Positions 8,355-18,392 of a stretch of 64,000 nt of DNA are shown here, one piece after another. A program made the position numbers and the translations under genes. This DNA comes from Mycolicibacterium sp. P9-22 (GTDB lineage: Bacteria; Actinomycetota; Actinomycetes; Mycobacteriales; Mycobacteriaceae). The notes below the pieces were generated by a model. That model worked only from the letters and a program-made list of their open reading frames with translations, did no database searches and was not told the origin of the DNA. Numbering within the stretch: the first letter of the stretch is position 1; every line of letters starts with the position of its first letter. The DNA is taken from assembly GCF_008329585.1 (NCBI RefSeq), contig NZ_NPKP01000019.1, positions 1 to 64,000 on the forward strand. The letters are read 5' to 3'.

Positions 8355-10148
8355 ATGGCGCATCTTCTCGGGGCTGAAGCCCTACATCTGCAATACCCGA
8401 CCAAAGTCGTTTTCGATTCCGTCTCCCTCGGCGTGAACGAGGGCGACCGCATCGGCATCGTCGGCCGCAACGGTGACGGAAAGTCCAGCCTGCTGGCCAT
8501 GCTGGCCGGCCGCGTCACCCCCGATTCCGGGCGGGTCACCGTGCGCGGTGGCGTCCGGGTGGGCGTGCTGGACCAGGCCGACACCCTCGATCCAGACGAC
8601 ACCGTCGGGCACGCCGTCGTCGGCGACACCCCGGAGCACGAATGGGCGGGTGACCCGCGCGGCCGCGACGTCATCGCCGGGTTGCTGAGCGGCCTGGCCT
8701 GGGACGCGGTACTCGGCACCCTCTCTGGCGGACAGCGCCGCCGGGTCGCGCTGGCGCAGCTGCTGGCCGGCGATCACGACGTACTGGCACTCGACGAACC
8801 GACAAACCACCTCGACGTCGAGGGCATCACCTGGTTGGCCGAGCATCTCAAGCGGCGCTGGTCGCCCTCTTCGGGTGGGCTGCTGGTGATCACCCACGAT
8901 CGCTGGTTCCTCGACGAGGTCTGCACCACGACGTGGGAGGTGCACGACCGCATCGTCGAACCGTTCGACGGCGGGTACGCCGCCTACATCCTGCAGCGGG
9001 TGGAACGCGACCGGCAGGCCTCCACCATCGAGGCGCGACGGCAGAACCTGGCCCGCAAGGAGTTGGCCTGGCTGCGCCGGGGCGCGCCCGCACGCACGAC
9101 CAAGCCGAAGTTCCGCATCGATGCGGCCAACGCCCTGATCTCCGATGTGCCCGAGATCCGGGACAAGGTGGCCCTGCAGTCACTGGCGGTGACCCGGCTG
9201 GGCAAGCAGGTCGTGGATCTGCTCGACGTGTCGGTGAGTTATGCCGACCGCGAGGTGCTCAAGCAGGTCGAGTGGCGGGTCGCGCCGGGCGAGCGGACCG
9301 GCATCCTCGGCGTCAACGGTGCGGGCAAGTCGACGCTGCTGGGACTCATCGACGGTTCGGTACAGCCCACCGAGGGCCGGGTGAAGCACGGCAAGACGGT
9401 GCAGATCGCCACCCTGACCCAGGGCGTCGACGAACTCGCCGACCATCTCAACGATCCGGTGCGGGTGGTGCTGAGCCAGCTGGCCACCACCTACACCGTC
9501 GGGGCAGGCTCCAAGGCACAAGAACTGACCCCGGGTCAGCTGCTGGAACGCCTCGGTTTCGCCAGTGCTCAGCTCTCCACTCCGGTCAAGGATCTCTCCG
9601 GCGGGCAGCTACGGCGGTTGCAGCTGCTCCTCATCCTGCTGGGGCAGCCCAACGTGCTGATCCTCGACGAGCCGACCAACGACCTGGACACCGACATGCT
9701 GGCCGCGATGGAGGATCTACTGGATTCCTGGCCGGGCACCCTGATCGTGGTCAGCCACGACCGGTACTTCCTGGAACGGGTCACCGATCAGCAGTACGGC
9801 ATCCTCGGCGGGCATCTGCGGCATCTGCCCGGCGGCGTCGACGAGTATCTGCGTCTGCGGGCCTCACACGGGGCGACCACCGGTGCCGCGGCACCGAAAT
9901 CGGGGCCTGCGACCGCGAACTCGGTGTCCGGCGCCGATCTGCGCGCGACGCAGAAGGAGATCGCGGCGATCGAGCGCAAGCTGACCAAGCTCGACGGCCA
10001 GATCAAGGACGCCCAGCGCCGCCAGGCCGAGCATGACCAGGGTGACTATGAAGGCCTGCGAACGCTGACCGCCGGCGTCCGCGAGCTCGAAGCCGAGGTC
10101 GCCACGCTGGAGGAGCGGTGGCTGGAACTGTCCGAGTCGCTCGGTTGA
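8355..10148 (+). CDS. ABC-F family ATPase
   Basis: A soluble protein with two ABC domains and no membrane segments, 597 residues. Domain 1 has GRNGDGKSS, LSGGQRRRVALAQLL and DVLALDEPTNHLDVEG. Domain 2 has GVNGAGKSTLLG, LSGGQLRRLQLLLIL and VLILDEPTNDLDTDML. The inter-domain linker (residues about 210-270) is arginine/lysine-rich, and a coiled-coil C-terminal tail (DLRATQKEIAAIERKLTKL onward) resembles Uup-type members. ABC-F proteins act on the ribosome, in translation quality control or antibiotic protection; which applies here cannot be decided. It is divergent from the Rv1683-like gene with about 120 bp between the starts. Confidence 0.92.
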   Translation: MAHLLGAEALHLQYPTKVVFDSVSLGVNEGDRIGIVGRNGDGKSSLLAMLAGRVTPDSGRVTVRGGVRVGVLDQADTLDPDDTVGHAVVGDTPEHEWAGDPRGRDVIAGLLSGLAWDAVLGTLSGGQRRRVALAQLLAGDHDVLALDEPTNHLDVEGITWLAEHLKRRWSPSSGGLLVITHDRWFLDEVCTTTWEVHDRIVEPFDGGYAAYILQRVERDRQASTIEARRQNLARKELAWLRRGAPARTTKPKFRIDAANALISDVPEIRDKVALQSLAVTRLGKQVVDLLDVSVSYADREVLKQVEWRVAPGERTGILGVNGAGKSTLLGLIDGSVQPTEGRVKHGKTVQIATLTQGVDELADHLNDPVRVVLSQLATTYTVGAGSKAQELTPGQLLERLGFASAQLSTPVKDLSGGQLRRLQLLLILLGQPNVLILDEPTNDLDTDMLAAMEDLLDSWPGTLIVVSHDRYFLERVTDQQYGILGGHLRHLPGGVDEYLRLRASHGATTGAAAPKSGPATANSVSGADLRATQKEIAAIERKLTKLDGQIKDAQRRQAEHDQGDYEGLRTLTAGVRELEAEVATLEERWLELSESLG

Positions 10149-10173
10149 GCTCCGGGGTCTCTACGATGAGGCC

Positions 10174-11481
10174 GTGCGGTATCTCCTGCAGCCGGTGACG
10201 CTGTGTATCCGGTATTTCCCGCAGCTCGCGGCGTGTTATCTGCTCGGCTACCTCGGCCGCACCGGAGCCATCGAGTTGGCCGCCAGGGTCGGCTACGACA
10301 ATGACCTCTGGGCGTCGCTGATCATGCCGCTGGCCGGCATGGCGCGGCTGGGGTCCTATGTGGCGATGTTCCTGGTGATACGCCAGGGCATTCCCACCTT
10401 GGCTGCGCTGCCGCCCCGCTCGCTGCGTCAGATCGACGTGTTCGCCACCGTCATCGTGCCGTTTTTCGCGATCTACCTGGCCTGGCAGATGTTCCGCGAG
10501 GACTGGCTGTCCTTCGAGTACACCGCCCTGCCCTACCGGGTTGGCAAGGCGGTAACTACGCCGCAGCCGGTCGAGCTGGACCCAAATGCGCTTCCGGTCA
10601 GTACAGTCACGATCGTCATCATCGTGGTTGCATTGCTGGTCCGCCTGGGACTCGGCCGACTCAAGGACCGGATGCCCGCCTGGCTGCTTCCGGTACAGGT
10701 CTATCTGGACACGCTGTGGGTGTTCCTTGTGCTCACCTTTTCGGCCAGCAACGGGGTGACGTTGCTCATCAACCCCACCGCCTGGCTGGCCGAACGGCGG
10801 ATCGTGGTGTGGTTCAACGACACCCGCGAGAGTCTCTTCTCGCATTTCCAGTTGCTCGAGTCGACGTGGGACGCGCTGATGTGGGCGCTGAGCACCGTGT
10901 TCGGCGGTGCGGCGGTACCTCTTCTCTGGCTCGCCGTGGCCTGCATCGTCTACGGCGCGACTCCGAAGCCTGACTGGCATGCCGCGGTGCGACGGTTGGG
11001 CGGGGACCGCGCAGGCCAATGGATCGACCGCACCGCGCCCACCCGCACACAGCTGAGCACCCGGTGGAAGCGGGTGCCGGGCAAGGTGCGCACCGAGGTG
11101 CGTGACCAGTTCACCGGCCAGATCGGCAAGTTCAAACCGATCGTGGACTCGGCGCACGTCATCATCGCCGGGGGTGCGTTCGCGCTGTCGCTGTACGTGC
11201 TGGCCTACCTGGGGCTGGCCTGGCTGGACATGTCGGGCAGCTACCTACGGACGCAGATGGGGCCGGGGTATCTGTTCCGTGGGATGGCCTGGCTGCTCGG
11301 CCCGCACAACATCATCTTCTGGTGGGGCATCGAGGATTTGCTCGAACTGATTTCGCACACGGTCATCGAGCCGCTGCGGGTCTGTCTTATCGCCACCATG
11401 TTGGCCTGGTGCCTGGAACGCAGCGCCTATTCACCTATGACAACTCAAACCGAATCAGTATCGAGCCATCCAGCTTCCTGA
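10174..11481 (+). CDS. Integral membrane protein, unknown function
   Basis: A 435-residue protein with roughly seven hydrophobic segments, for example LWASLIMPLAGMARLGSYVAM, VFATVIVPFFAIYLAW, VTIVIIVVALLVRLGLG, AVPLLWLAVACIVYGA and HVIIAGGAFALSLYVLAYLGLAW. No transport or enzyme motif is recognised. The start is GTG 10174, 25 bp after the ABC-F gene on the same strand, so the two may be co-transcribed. Its last 47 bp overlap the end of the convergent gene at 11435-11899, which suggests the two units share a history or regulate each other. Confidence 0.8.
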   Translation: MRYLLQPVTLCIRYFPQLAACYLLGYLGRTGAIELAARVGYDNDLWASLIMPLAGMARLGSYVAMFLVIRQGIPTLAALPPRSLRQIDVFATVIVPFFAIYLAWQMFREDWLSFEYTALPYRVGKAVTTPQPVELDPNALPVSTVTIVIIVVALLVRLGLGRLKDRMPAWLLPVQVYLDTLWVFLVLTFSASNGVTLLINPTAWLAERRIVVWFNDTRESLFSHFQLLESTWDALMWALSTVFGGAAVPLLWLAVACIVYGATPKPDWHAAVRRLGGDRAGQWIDRTAPTRTQLSTRWKRVPGKVRTEVRDQFTGQIGKFKPIVDSAHVIIAGGAFALSLYVLAYLGLAWLDMSGSYLRTQMGPGYLFRGMAWLLGPHNIIFWWGIEDLLELISHTVIEPLRVCLIATMLAWCLERSAYSPMTTQTESVSSHPAS

Positions 11482-11899
11482 CGTCCACCGCGGTGGGTTC
11501 GGCGGTCGCGGGAATCAGAAAGCTCCACTCCATGGATCGCCGGGCACCGCAGGGCGGCCCAACGGCGCGCCAGGAACGCTCGTTGTCCAGGAGGAAACCG
11601 TTACAGGCAATACCGGTCTCGGCCGGTCCGGACCGTTCCACGACCACCTTCGCGACGACGGTGCCTTCCGGTGGCGGCAGGCTGGAACCGGGTTGCCTCA
11701 TCGAGCGGTATACGTTGCGCACCGTCCAGGTCTGACCGTCGACAACGACGTCCTGGCCTGGCCCGGCGGTGTGAGTCGGCTGCACCGTGCGTTCGTAGCG
11801 GTCCCACTCCGGCTTCAGAACAAAAGCGCTCGTTACCACCAACGCCGCCGCGGAGATCGCGGCTCCGATGACATTTCGCTTCCACAGCGAGATCGTCAT
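11435..11899 (-). CDS. Membrane-anchored protein of a three-gene operon (third gene)
   Basis: A 154-residue protein with one N-terminal transmembrane helix (NVIGAAISAAALVVTSAFVL) and an outside beta-rich domain. GQDVVVDGQTWTVRNVYRS, VVAKVVVERSG and the C-terminal DVRKLDGSILIRFEL give it the look of a DUF4352-like immunoglobulin fold, by appearance only. Its ATG overlaps the TGA of the upstream gene (ATGA at 11896-11899), so it is translationally coupled. The 3' end overlaps the convergent membrane protein gene by 47 bp. Function unknown. Confidence 0.75.
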   Translation of the reverse strand: MTISLWKRNVIGAAISAAALVVTSAFVLKPEWDRYERTVQPTHTAGPGQDVVVDGQTWTVRNVYRSMRQPGSSLPPPEGTVVAKVVVERSGPAETGIACNGFLLDNERSWRAVGPPCGARRSMEWSFLIPATAEPTAVDVRKLDGSILIRFELS

Positions 11900-12471
11900 A
11901 GGCCGACCATGGTGTGCGGTTTCACGACGATCGGATCCTCACGACTCACTCGCGCGTCGTCCAGCGGGATATCGATCATCAGCCGGGAGGTCAGGCGGCT
12001 GTCGCCAACCCATACCCGCAGGCTCATCGTCTGCGAACCGGGCTCGACCAGTTCGGCCGGCACATCGAACACCCAGCTACTGCGCACCCGGATACCAGGC
12101 GGGAAGGCGGGATACAGGACGCCGACTCGCATGGTCGGCACGTACGTGTTCGGGCCGACGACCAGTTCGACCCTCGGGACCTCGACGGTAAGGGTGGTCA
12201 TCGTCTCATTGTCGATTGCCACCCAGGTTCCCACCGCATCGACGATTTGCCGTGGGTATCGCCCCTTCTCGACTCGTGGGGCCACACGCACCCCGGTGAC
12301 CTGCGTTTCGATGCCACGCCCGGTCGCTTGCTCGCCGATCCCCGCGTGCACATCAAACGGCCCATACACATCGTCGGGGGTTGGCAGGCTCTGCCACAAC
12401 GCCGCCGCAGCCGCGATGACCACGGCGGTGGCGAAGATGTGCAGCGGCCGCTGCCAACGCCCATTCGTCAC
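11896..12471 (-). CDS. Membrane-anchored protein of a three-gene operon (second gene)
   Basis: A 191-residue protein with one N-terminal helix (HIFATAVVIAAAAALW) and an outside domain with alternating beta-like segments (TQVTGVRVAPRV, TWVAIDNETMTTLTVEVPRVELV, SRLMIDIPLDD). The open frame begins far upstream inside the first gene. GTG 12471 overlapping that gene's TGA (GTGA) is the likely start and gives a normal anchor at the N-terminus. Both ends are coupled to neighbours by 4-bp overlaps. It looks like a divergent paralogue of its neighbours. Function unknown. Confidence 0.75.
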   Translation of the reverse strand: MTNGRWQRPLHIFATAVVIAAAAALWQSLPTPDDVYGPFDVHAGIGEQATGRGIETQVTGVRVAPRVEKGRYPRQIVDAVGTWVAIDNETMTTLTVEVPRVELVVGPNTYVPTMRVGVLYPAFPPGIRVRSSWVFDVPAELVEPGSQTMSLRVWVGDSRLTSRLMIDIPLDDARVSREDPIVVKPHTMVGL

Positions 12472-13082
12472 CGCGGGCCTCCCACTGGAACGGTGAGCCG
12501 GCCGTATTCGTCTTCGCTGCGCACCCAGCCCTGACCATAAGTGGCGTTGTGTTTCCGGGATTCCTTCAAGATACGGACCGACAGATCGTCTCCGACCGAC
12601 ATCGCGTTCTCCGGCAGATCCCACACCAGCACGATCTCGTCGGTGAGACCGGGACCCAACGCGGCCTGAACGGTGCCGTCGGCGAACCGCGCCGACCAAT
12701 TGAAGCGGGCATCCGGTAGTCCGGGTAGCTCGAAGGGATTGTAGACGTTACCCGGCAGCGTGCTCGTATTCTTGACCGTCGCTAGCAGTCCCAGATAGCG
12801 ACGACCGGCTTTCTCCTGGAAGAGCCGCCGCTCACCCGCCTTGATCTCTTTCATCAAGCTGGCGCGCTGCACCGTGATCTCGAACCGTCCGGTATCGAAC
12901 ATCTCGCCTGGTTTGATGTCGACGACTTTCTTGTTCACCGTGTCCAGCCCGCCGAACGCCGCGGTGGCCACGAGCACGGTTACCAAGACAGCCCGCCGCC
13001 ACTCCTTGACACCCCAGCCCGCCAACCACTGACGAAAACGTCCGGTGACTGAGGTGGCGGCGCTCCCCCGAGCCGGTTCCAT
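12468..13082 (-). CDS. Membrane-anchored protein of a three-gene operon (first gene)
   Basis: A 204-residue protein with an N-terminal cytoplasmic stretch of about 28 residues, one helix (AVLVTVLVATAAFGGLDTV) and an outside domain. GEMFDTGRFEITVQRASLM, GRRYLGLLATVKNTS and IVLVWDLPENAMSVGDDLSVRIL resemble the DUF4352-type fold seen in the two following genes. The ATG at 13082 lies 15 bp after the argH stop on the same strand, so read-through from the arg operon could reach it. A function in arginine metabolism is not implied by the protein. Confidence 0.75.
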   Translation of the reverse strand: MEPARGSAATSVTGRFRQWLAGWGVKEWRRAVLVTVLVATAAFGGLDTVNKKVVDIKPGEMFDTGRFEITVQRASLMKEIKAGERRLFQEKAGRRYLGLLATVKNTSTLPGNVYNPFELPGLPDARFNWSARFADGTVQAALGPGLTDEIVLVWDLPENAMSVGDDLSVRILKESRKHNATYGQGWVRSEDEYGRLTVPVGGPR

Positions 13083-13097
13083 GACTGCAGATGCTAC

Positions 13098-14507
13098 CTA
13101 GCGCAGCTTGATCCGGAGTTCATCGGCGACGTCTCGCACCACGCCGAGCTGGCGGGCCACCTGGATCGGCGCGGTGCCGCCGCGGGCGTCGCGCGAGTCC
13201 ACCGAACCGGCGATGGTCAGCACCTCGCGCACCTGGGCGGTCAGCCCCGGATGGATGCCGGCGAGTTCGTCATCGGCGAGTTCCTCGAGCCCGACCCCAC
13301 GCGCCTCGGCCGCCTTCACCGCCGCGCCGGCCGCCTCGTGCGCGACTCGGAACGGAATACCTTGCCGCACCATCCATTCGGCGATATCGGTGGCCAGCGT
13401 GTAGCCCTGCGGCGCCAACTCCGCCATCCGATCGGTGTCGAAGGTGAGCGTGCCGACCAGCCCGGCCATCGCGGGCAGCAGCATCTGCAGCTGCGTCACC
13501 GAGTCGAAGACCGGCTCCTTGTCCTCCTGCAGATCCCGGTTGTAGGCCAGCGGCTGAGCCTTCAGCGTCGCCAGCAGGCCGGCCAGGTTCCCGATCAGCC
13601 GCCCGGACTTACCGCGCGCGAGCTCGGCGATATCCGGGTTCTTCTTCTGCGGCATGATCGAGCTGCCCGTCGACCAGGAGTCGTGCAGCTTGACATAACC
13701 GAACTCGGTGGTGCTCCACAAGATGATGTCCTCGGCCAGCCGGGACAGGTCCACCGCGATCATCGCGAACACGAATGCGGCCTCGGCGGCGAAATCCCTT
13801 GCTGCAGTGGCATCGATCGAATTCTCGGCAGCCGAATGAAAGCCCAAGTCGTCGGCGATGGCGTCGGGGTCCAACCCCAGCGAGGAGCCGGCCAGCGCGC
13901 CGGAACCGTACGGCGACACCGCGGTCCGCTTGTCCAGGTCGACGAGGCGCTCGGCGTCGCGCAGCAGCGGATGGGCATGGGCCAACAGGTGATGAGCCAG
14001 CAAAACCGGCTGGGCGGACTGCAGATGCGTCTTGCCCGGCATGATCGCCGTCGGGTGCGCGGCGGCCTGGGTGCTCAGTGCGGCCGCGACGTCGAGCACG
14101 CCGGCGCCGACGGCTTTGATGGCGTCGCGCAGCCACATCCGGAACAGGGTGGCCACCTGGTCGTTGCGGGACCGTCCGGCGCGCAACCGTCCGCCCAGCT
14201 CGGCACCGACCCGGTCGATGAGGCCGCGCTCCAGCGCACCGTGTACATCCTCGTCCGTCGGCAGCGGCCCGAAACTGCCGTCGGCGACGTCCTCACCCAG
14301 GCTGTCCAGCCCGGCGAGCAGCCCGTCGCGCTGTTCCTCGGTGAGCAGCCCCGCCCGGTGCAGCACGCGGGCGTGCGCCTTGGATGCGGTGACGTCATAG
14401 GGCGCCAGCACCCAGTCGAAGTGCGTCGACTTGCTCAGGGCGGCAAGGGCATCGGACGGCCCGTCCGCGAACCGGCCGCCCCACAGTGAACCTTCGTTGG
14501 TACTCAT
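13098..14507 (-). CDS. argH: Argininosuccinate lyase
   Basis: Last step of arginine synthesis: cleaves argininosuccinate to arginine and fumarate. The 469-residue protein carries the fumarase/aspartase-superfamily signature GSSIMPQKKNPD, whose mobile loop holds the catalytic serine, plus GKTHLQSAQPV and RSRNDQVAT. Length is typical. It is the final gene of the leftward arg cluster, separated from argG by 75 bp that is almost filled by a 60-bp palindromic repeat. Confidence 0.97.
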   Translation of the reverse strand: MSTNEGSLWGGRFADGPSDALAALSKSTHFDWVLAPYDVTASKAHARVLHRAGLLTEEQRDGLLAGLDSLGEDVADGSFGPLPTDEDVHGALERGLIDRVGAELGGRLRAGRSRNDQVATLFRMWLRDAIKAVGAGVLDVAAALSTQAAAHPTAIMPGKTHLQSAQPVLLAHHLLAHAHPLLRDAERLVDLDKRTAVSPYGSGALAGSSLGLDPDAIADDLGFHSAAENSIDATAARDFAAEAAFVFAMIAVDLSRLAEDIILWSTTEFGYVKLHDSWSTGSSIMPQKKNPDIAELARGKSGRLIGNLAGLLATLKAQPLAYNRDLQEDKEPVFDSVTQLQMLLPAMAGLVGTLTFDTDRMAELAPQGYTLATDIAEWMVRQGIPFRVAHEAAGAAVKAAEARGVGLEELADDELAGIHPGLTAQVREVLTIAGSVDSRDARGGTAPIQVARQLGVVRDVADELRIKLR

Positions 14508-14520
14508 CTCACTTCTCCCC

Positions 14521-14580
14521 GCGAGCAGACGTAAATGGCCCGATTTGCAGGTGCTTTCGAAGCCATTCGCGTCTGCTCGG
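14521..14580. repeat. 60-bp imperfect palindrome, copy 1 (between argG and argH)
   Basis: A 60-bp inverted repeat beginning GCGAGCAGACGTAAATGGCC and ending with its near-complement GCCATTCGCGTCTGCTCGG. The arms are about 19 nt and pair with few mismatches around a loop of about 20 nt. A second copy of the same length and arm sequence lies at 21531-21590. Neither codes. It is probably a REP-like interspersed element; as RNA it would fold into a long hairpin between argG and argH. Confidence 0.85.
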
Positions 14581-14582
14581 CA

Positions 14583-15782
<1,200 letters not shown>

Positions 15783-15806
15783 GCAAAATCTCCTTTGTTG
15801 GAACTG

Positions 15807-16283
15807 CTACTTCAAGTTTTCGAACATGATCGCGAGCTCGGCACCGGTCATCGGCTCACGCGCCATCACGAAGATGGTGTCATCACCGGCGATGGTGCCG
15901 ACAACCTGGGGCAACGATGCCCGGTCGATGGCGCTCGCGAGGTAGTGCGCGGCCCCCGGCGGAGTCCGCAGCACGGCGATGTTGGCACTGGCATCGGTGG
16001 ACACCAGCAGGTCGCCGAGCAGCTTGGTCACCCGTTCGGTGCCGCCGGAGACACCGCGCACCGGACTGCCGTCCTCGGGCACCACGTAGACGCCCACGCC
16101 ACCGTCGGCGCCACGCAGTTTGACCGCTCCGAGTTCCTCCAGGTCCCGCGACAGGGTGGCCTGAGTGACCTCGATGCCCTCCGCGGAGAGCATGGCGGCC
16201 AGCTCACCCTGACTGCTCACCGCGTTCGCGGAGAGCAGGGTGACGATACGGGCCTGCCGGCCGACCCGGGTCGGTGAACTCAT
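15807..16283 (-). CDS. argR: Arginine repressor
   Basis: Arginine-responsive DNA-binding hexamer controlling the arg genes. The N-terminal winged helix includes ARIVTLLSANAVSSQGELAAMLSAEGIEVTQATLSRDLEELGAVK. The C-terminal oligomerisation and arginine-binding part has GTIAGDDTIFVMA. The frame extends to 16352 into argF, but ATG 16283, 4 bp after the argF stop, gives the normal length of 158 residues. A matching operator lies upstream of argC at 21486. Confidence 0.95.
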   Translation of the reverse strand: MSSPTRVGRQARIVTLLSANAVSSQGELAAMLSAEGIEVTQATLSRDLEELGAVKLRGADGGVGVYVVPEDGSPVRGVSGGTERVTKLLGDLLVSTDASANIAVLRTPPGAAHYLASAIDRASLPQVVGTIAGDDTIFVMAREPMTGAELAIMFENLK

Positions 16284-16287
16284 GATG

Positions 16288-17229
16288 TCAGGCACGCTCC
16301 AGCAGCCAGGCCAGCAGCGCCTTCTGCGCGTGCAGCCGGTTCTCGGCTTCATCGAAGACGGCGCTCTGCGGACCGTCGATCACCTCATCGGTGATCTCGT
16401 GCCCGCGGTGCGCCGGAAGGCAATGCAGCACAACGGCTTCCGGATCGGCCAGCTTCAGCAGCTCGGCGTTGAGCTGGAACGGGCGGAACGGGCGCACCCG
16501 GTCCAGACCGTCGTTCTCCTGCCCCATCGAGGTCCAGGTGTCGGTGACCAGGACGTCGACGCCCTCGGCGGCGACCTTCGGGTCATCGCTGAGTGCCACC
16601 TTCGCCCCGGTCTCGGCGGCACGGCGCTTGGCGGCGTCGACGAACTGCGGGTGCGGTTCGAAACCGGCGGGCGCGGCGATCGTCACGTTGATTCCGGCGG
16701 TCACCCCGCCCAGCATCAGCGAGTGCGCCATGTTGTTGGCACCGTCCCCGAAGTAGGTCATCGACAGACCGTGCAGTGAGCCCTTCCGCTCGGCCAGGGT
16801 CTGCAGGTCGGCCAGCACCTGGCAGGGGTGAAATTCGTCGGACAGCGCGTTGACGATGGGCACCGTCGACCCGGATGCCATGGCGGTCAAGCGTTCCTGT
16901 GCGAAGGTGCGCCAGACGATGGCGTCGACGTAGCGGGACAGCACGGCGCCGGTGTCCTCGAGGGTCTCCTCGCGTCCGAGCTGGGTGCTGCGTCCGTCGA
17001 CGACGACGGCGTGCCCGCCGAGTTGGGCGATGCCCATCTCGAAGGAGAATCGGGTGCGGGTGGAGTTCTTCTCGAAGATCACCGCCACGCCGCGCGGGCC
17101 TTCCAGGGGCCGGCGGCTGAACGGCGACGTCTTCAGAGCGGCGGCCAGCGCCAGCACCTCGGCCTGCTCATCGGGTGTCAGGTCATCGTCGCGCAGAAAG
17201 TGTCTGGTCGCCGCTGTTCTGGACGTCAT
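16288..17229 (-). CDS. argF: Ornithine carbamoyltransferase
   Basis: Makes citrulline from ornithine and carbamoyl phosphate. The carbamoyl-phosphate motif STRTR lies in EKNSTRTRFSFE, and the ornithine-side motif HCLPAHRG is near the C-terminus. SMGQEN and DEFHPCQ are also typical of the family. 313 residues. The ATG overlaps the argD TGA (ATGA at 17226-17229), so translation is coupled. Confidence 0.97.
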   Translation of the reverse strand: MTSRTAATRHFLRDDDLTPDEQAEVLALAAALKTSPFSRRPLEGPRGVAVIFEKNSTRTRFSFEMGIAQLGGHAVVVDGRSTQLGREETLEDTGAVLSRYVDAIVWRTFAQERLTAMASGSTVPIVNALSDEFHPCQVLADLQTLAERKGSLHGLSMTYFGDGANNMAHSLMLGGVTAGINVTIAAPAGFEPHPQFVDAAKRRAAETGAKVALSDDPKVAAEGVDVLVTDTWTSMGQENDGLDRVRPFRPFQLNAELLKLADPEAVVLHCLPAHRGHEITDEVIDGPQSAVFDEAENRLHAQKALLAWLLERA

Positions 17230-18392
17230 AGCGCTCCCTTGTCGAGCACCGCGGGCAGTGCGGTGAGAAATTCGTCGATCTGGGTTTCGGTGATGATCAG
17301 CGGCGGAGCCAGCCTGACCACATCGGGCGCGGCGGCGTTGACGAGGAACCCGGCCTCACGCGCGGCCGTCTCGACCGCCTTGGCCTTTTCGGCGGTCAGC
17401 ACGATGCCCAGCAGCAGGCCTTTCCCTCGCACATGGCTGATGAGCGGGTGGTGCAGTTCCTCGATGCCGTGGCTGATCGTCTTGCCCAGCACATCGGCTT
17501 TCGCGACGAGGTCCTCGGCGGCCAGCGCCTTCAGCACCGCCAGCGCGGCCGCGGTGCACACCGGGTTGCCCCCGAATGTGCTGCCGTGCAGTCCCGGTGT
17601 CAGCAGGTCACCGGTGGCGCCGATGGCCAGGCAGGCACCGATGGGCAGTCCGCCACCCAGGCCCTTGGCCAGGGTCACGATGTCCGGGGTGATTCCGTCG
17701 TGCTGGTGGGCATAAAAGGTTCCAGTGCGGCCAACCCCGGTCTGCACCTCGTCGAGGACCAGCAGTGCGCCGTGGGCAGCGGTGATCTCGCGCGCCTTGG
17801 CAAGGTAGCCCGGGGGTGGCACGACGACGCCGCCCTCCCCCATGATCGGCTCCAGGAACATCGCGGCGGTCTCGTCGGTGACGGCGGCTTCGAGTGCCTC
17901 GGCGTCCCCGTAGGGCACGAAGCTCACCTCACCGGGCAGCGGCTCGAAGGGTGCCCGTTTGGCCGGCTGACCGGTCAGCGCCAGCGATCCCATCGTACGG
18001 CCGTGGAATCCCCCTTCGGCGGCAACGACTTTCGTGCGCCCGGTGAGCCGGGTGATCTTGAAGGCAACCTCGTTGGCCTCGGTCCCGGAGTTGCAGAAGA
18101 AGGCCCGCGCGGGATGGCCGAGGTGCCCGACGAGCGCCTCGGCCAGCGCGATACCGGGCTCGGTGGCATACAGATTCGAGGTGTGCCCCAGGGTATTGAG
18201 CTGCGTGGTGACAGCCTCGATGACGGCGGGATGACGATGGCCGAGCAGGTTGACCGCGATGCCGCCGAGCAGGTCCAGGTAGGACTTGCCGTCGGTGTCG
18301 GTGACCACGGCGCCGTCGCCTGTGGCCAGGGCCAGCGGTGGGGTGCCGTAGTTGTTCATCATCACCGCTTCCCAGCGGTCGTGGAGTGTCAC
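17226..18392 (-). CDS. argD: Acetylornithine aminotransferase
   Basis: PLP-dependent transaminase converting N-acetylglutamate semialdehyde to N-acetylornithine. The class III signature LVLDEVQTGVGRTG leads to the PLP lysine in VTLAKGLGGGLPIGA, and FFCNSGTEANEVAFK and GGFHGRTMG are present. The frame runs to 18512, but GTG 18392 overlapping the argB TGA (GTGA) gives 388 residues, the usual size, and starts at the family N-terminus (TLHDRWEAVMMNNYGTPP). Coupled at both ends. Confidence 0.96.
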   Translation of the reverse strand: MTLHDRWEAVMMNNYGTPPLALATGDGAVVTDTDGKSYLDLLGGIAVNLLGHRHPAVIEAVTTQLNTLGHTSNLYATEPGIALAEALVGHLGHPARAFFCNSGTEANEVAFKITRLTGRTKVVAAEGGFHGRTMGSLALTGQPAKRAPFEPLPGEVSFVPYGDAEALEAAVTDETAAMFLEPIMGEGGVVVPPPGYLAKAREITAAHGALLVLDEVQTGVGRTGTFYAHQHDGITPDIVTLAKGLGGGLPIGACLAIGATGDLLTPGLHGSTFGGNPVCTAAALAVLKALAAEDLVAKADVLGKTISHGIEELHHPLISHVRGKGLLLGIVLTAEKAKAVETAAREAGFLVNAAAPDVVRLAPPLIITETQIDEFLTALPAVLDKGAL

